NCBI GenBank assembly: GCA_005885115.1
Contig: VAXX01000223.1
Span: forward strand, 1 to 6,050
Source of the DNA: Actinomycetota bacterium
GTDB taxonomy: Bacteria > Actinomycetota > Actinomycetes > Mycobacteriales > Micromonosporaceae
Reading direction: 5' to 3'
DNA: 6,050 nucleotides
Position numbers and translations under genes: made by a program. The notes under the pieces were generated by a model that was not told the origin of the DNA, did not search any database, and worked only from the letters and a program-made list of their open reading frames with translations. Shown here one piece after another: positions 5,611 to 6,050 of this stretch. The stretch's first letter is position 1; the number at the start of each line of letters is the position of its first letter.

Positions 5611-6050
5611 CAATGCGTCTCCTCGGTATTCGGGCGCGGGTCGAGGGAGGACCCCTCGCCGCTGGTGCGGCCCCGCTGCACCCCGCGGTGGTACGCGGAG
5701 AGCAGGCCGCGCACCTCGTCCGGGGTGCGCTTGGTGCGGGCCGTCGTGCTGCGCGGGTCCACCCCGCCGGGAACGAGTTGGGCGGCCGGGACGCGCTTGG
5801 GCAGTCCGGACCGGGTGGTGCCGCCTTCCTTCGGGGTGGCGGCGGCCGCCGCCGCCCGCCAGCCGTCGTCGGCGGAGGTGCGCCAGGCATCGTCGGGGCC
5901 GGTGCGGTGCCGCTCCGGCGGCGGGTCACTGGCCTGCGCGGACTGCTGCGGTACCCGCGTGGGCAACGGTGGTACGGGCGGCTGCGCCGTCGGGCGTACC
6001 GGCGGTGGCGGTGGTACGGGTGGCGGAGCGGCCGCCTTCGGTACCTCCGG
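5610..6050 (-). CDS. cvnA: Conservon sensor-kinase-like protein CvnA, C-terminal tail only
   Basis: The last 146 residues of a much larger protein whose coding region continues beyond the right edge. Nothing of the sensor, HAMP or ATPase domains is in the window. What is visible is the disordered tail: a proline-rich segment with six consecutive prolines near 6000-6014, an alanine run (six Ala, near 5836-5853), then the conserved terminal motifs GLPKRVPAAQLVP and TPDEVRGLLSAYHRGVQRGR. Together these are characteristic of CvnA-type histidine-kinase-like proteins, and the following cvnB-cvnC-cvnD order confirms the assignment. The frame has no stop to 6050. The final TGA (5610-5612) overlaps the cvnB ATG by one base, so translation of cvnB is probably coupled. 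In many relatives the missing sensor part is a NIT (nitrate/nitrite-sensing-type) domain; that cannot be tested here. Confidence 0.88.
   Translation of the reverse strand, partial: PEVPKAAAPPPVPPPPPVRPTAQPPVPPLPTRVPQQSAQASDPPPERHRTGPDDAWRTSADDGWRAAAAAATPKEGGTTRSGLPKRVPAAQLVPGGVDPRSTTARTKRTPDEVRGLLSAYHRGVQRGRTSGEGSSLDPRPNTEETH
5619..5624 (-). promoter_or_regulatory. Shine-Dalgarno GAGGAG of cvnB inside the end of cvnA
   Basis: GAGGAG on the minus strand is eight bases before ATG 5610 and five before TTG 5613. The spacing and the codon both favour the ATG as the cvnB start. Confidence 0.6.

Noticed and set aside
5838..5853. 16-bp perfect palindrome of GGC/GCC units
   Set aside because: It is the alanine run of the CvnA tail; low-complexity coding sequence explains it.

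Overview
The window is very GC-rich, with strong G/C preference at third codon positions. It carries a conservon (cvn cluster) and a nitrite-reductase/NnaR operon, a combination pointing to a filamentous actinomycete. Frequent GTAC words make a Micromonosporaceae-type genome (Micromonospora/Actinoplanes relatives) my best guess, but that placement is an inference.

Left part (1-3606, + strand): a nitrite-assimilation operon with overlapping start and stop codons. It holds nirB (large subunit of assimilatory NAD(P)H nitrite reductase, 5' end outside the window), nirD (small subunit) and a HemD-like/winged-helix fusion regulator matching NnaR. NirB carries FAD/NAD(P)H, BFD-type iron-sulfur and siroheme/4Fe-4S modules and reduces nitrite to ammonium together with NirD. 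NnaR family members control this pathway, and their HemD-like half is linked by descent to the tetrapyrrole route that supplies siroheme.

Middle (3607-4315): a short intergenic region with a weak hairpin and a clear 7-bp-arm dyad, then a Nudix-fold protein gene whose catalytic box is degenerate, then a 38-base convergent gap almost filled by a candidate bidirectional terminator hairpin.

Right part (4316-6050, - strand, transcribed right to left): a conservon. The order is the C-terminal tail of the sensor-kinase-like CvnA (continues past the window), CvnB (roadblock/LC7), CvnC (DUF742) and CvnD (Ras-like GTPase). Conservon products are thought to form a membrane-associated complex resembling eukaryotic G-protein signalling.

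The most notable point is that cvnC is broken. Its conserved start and conserved end lie in different reading frames, and roughly 40 codons expected between them, including the front of the winged-helix domain, are missing. The rest of the conservon looks intact. I found no RNA genes, mobile elements, CRISPR arrays or gene-free stretches over 300 bases, and no convincing new system beyond these observations.
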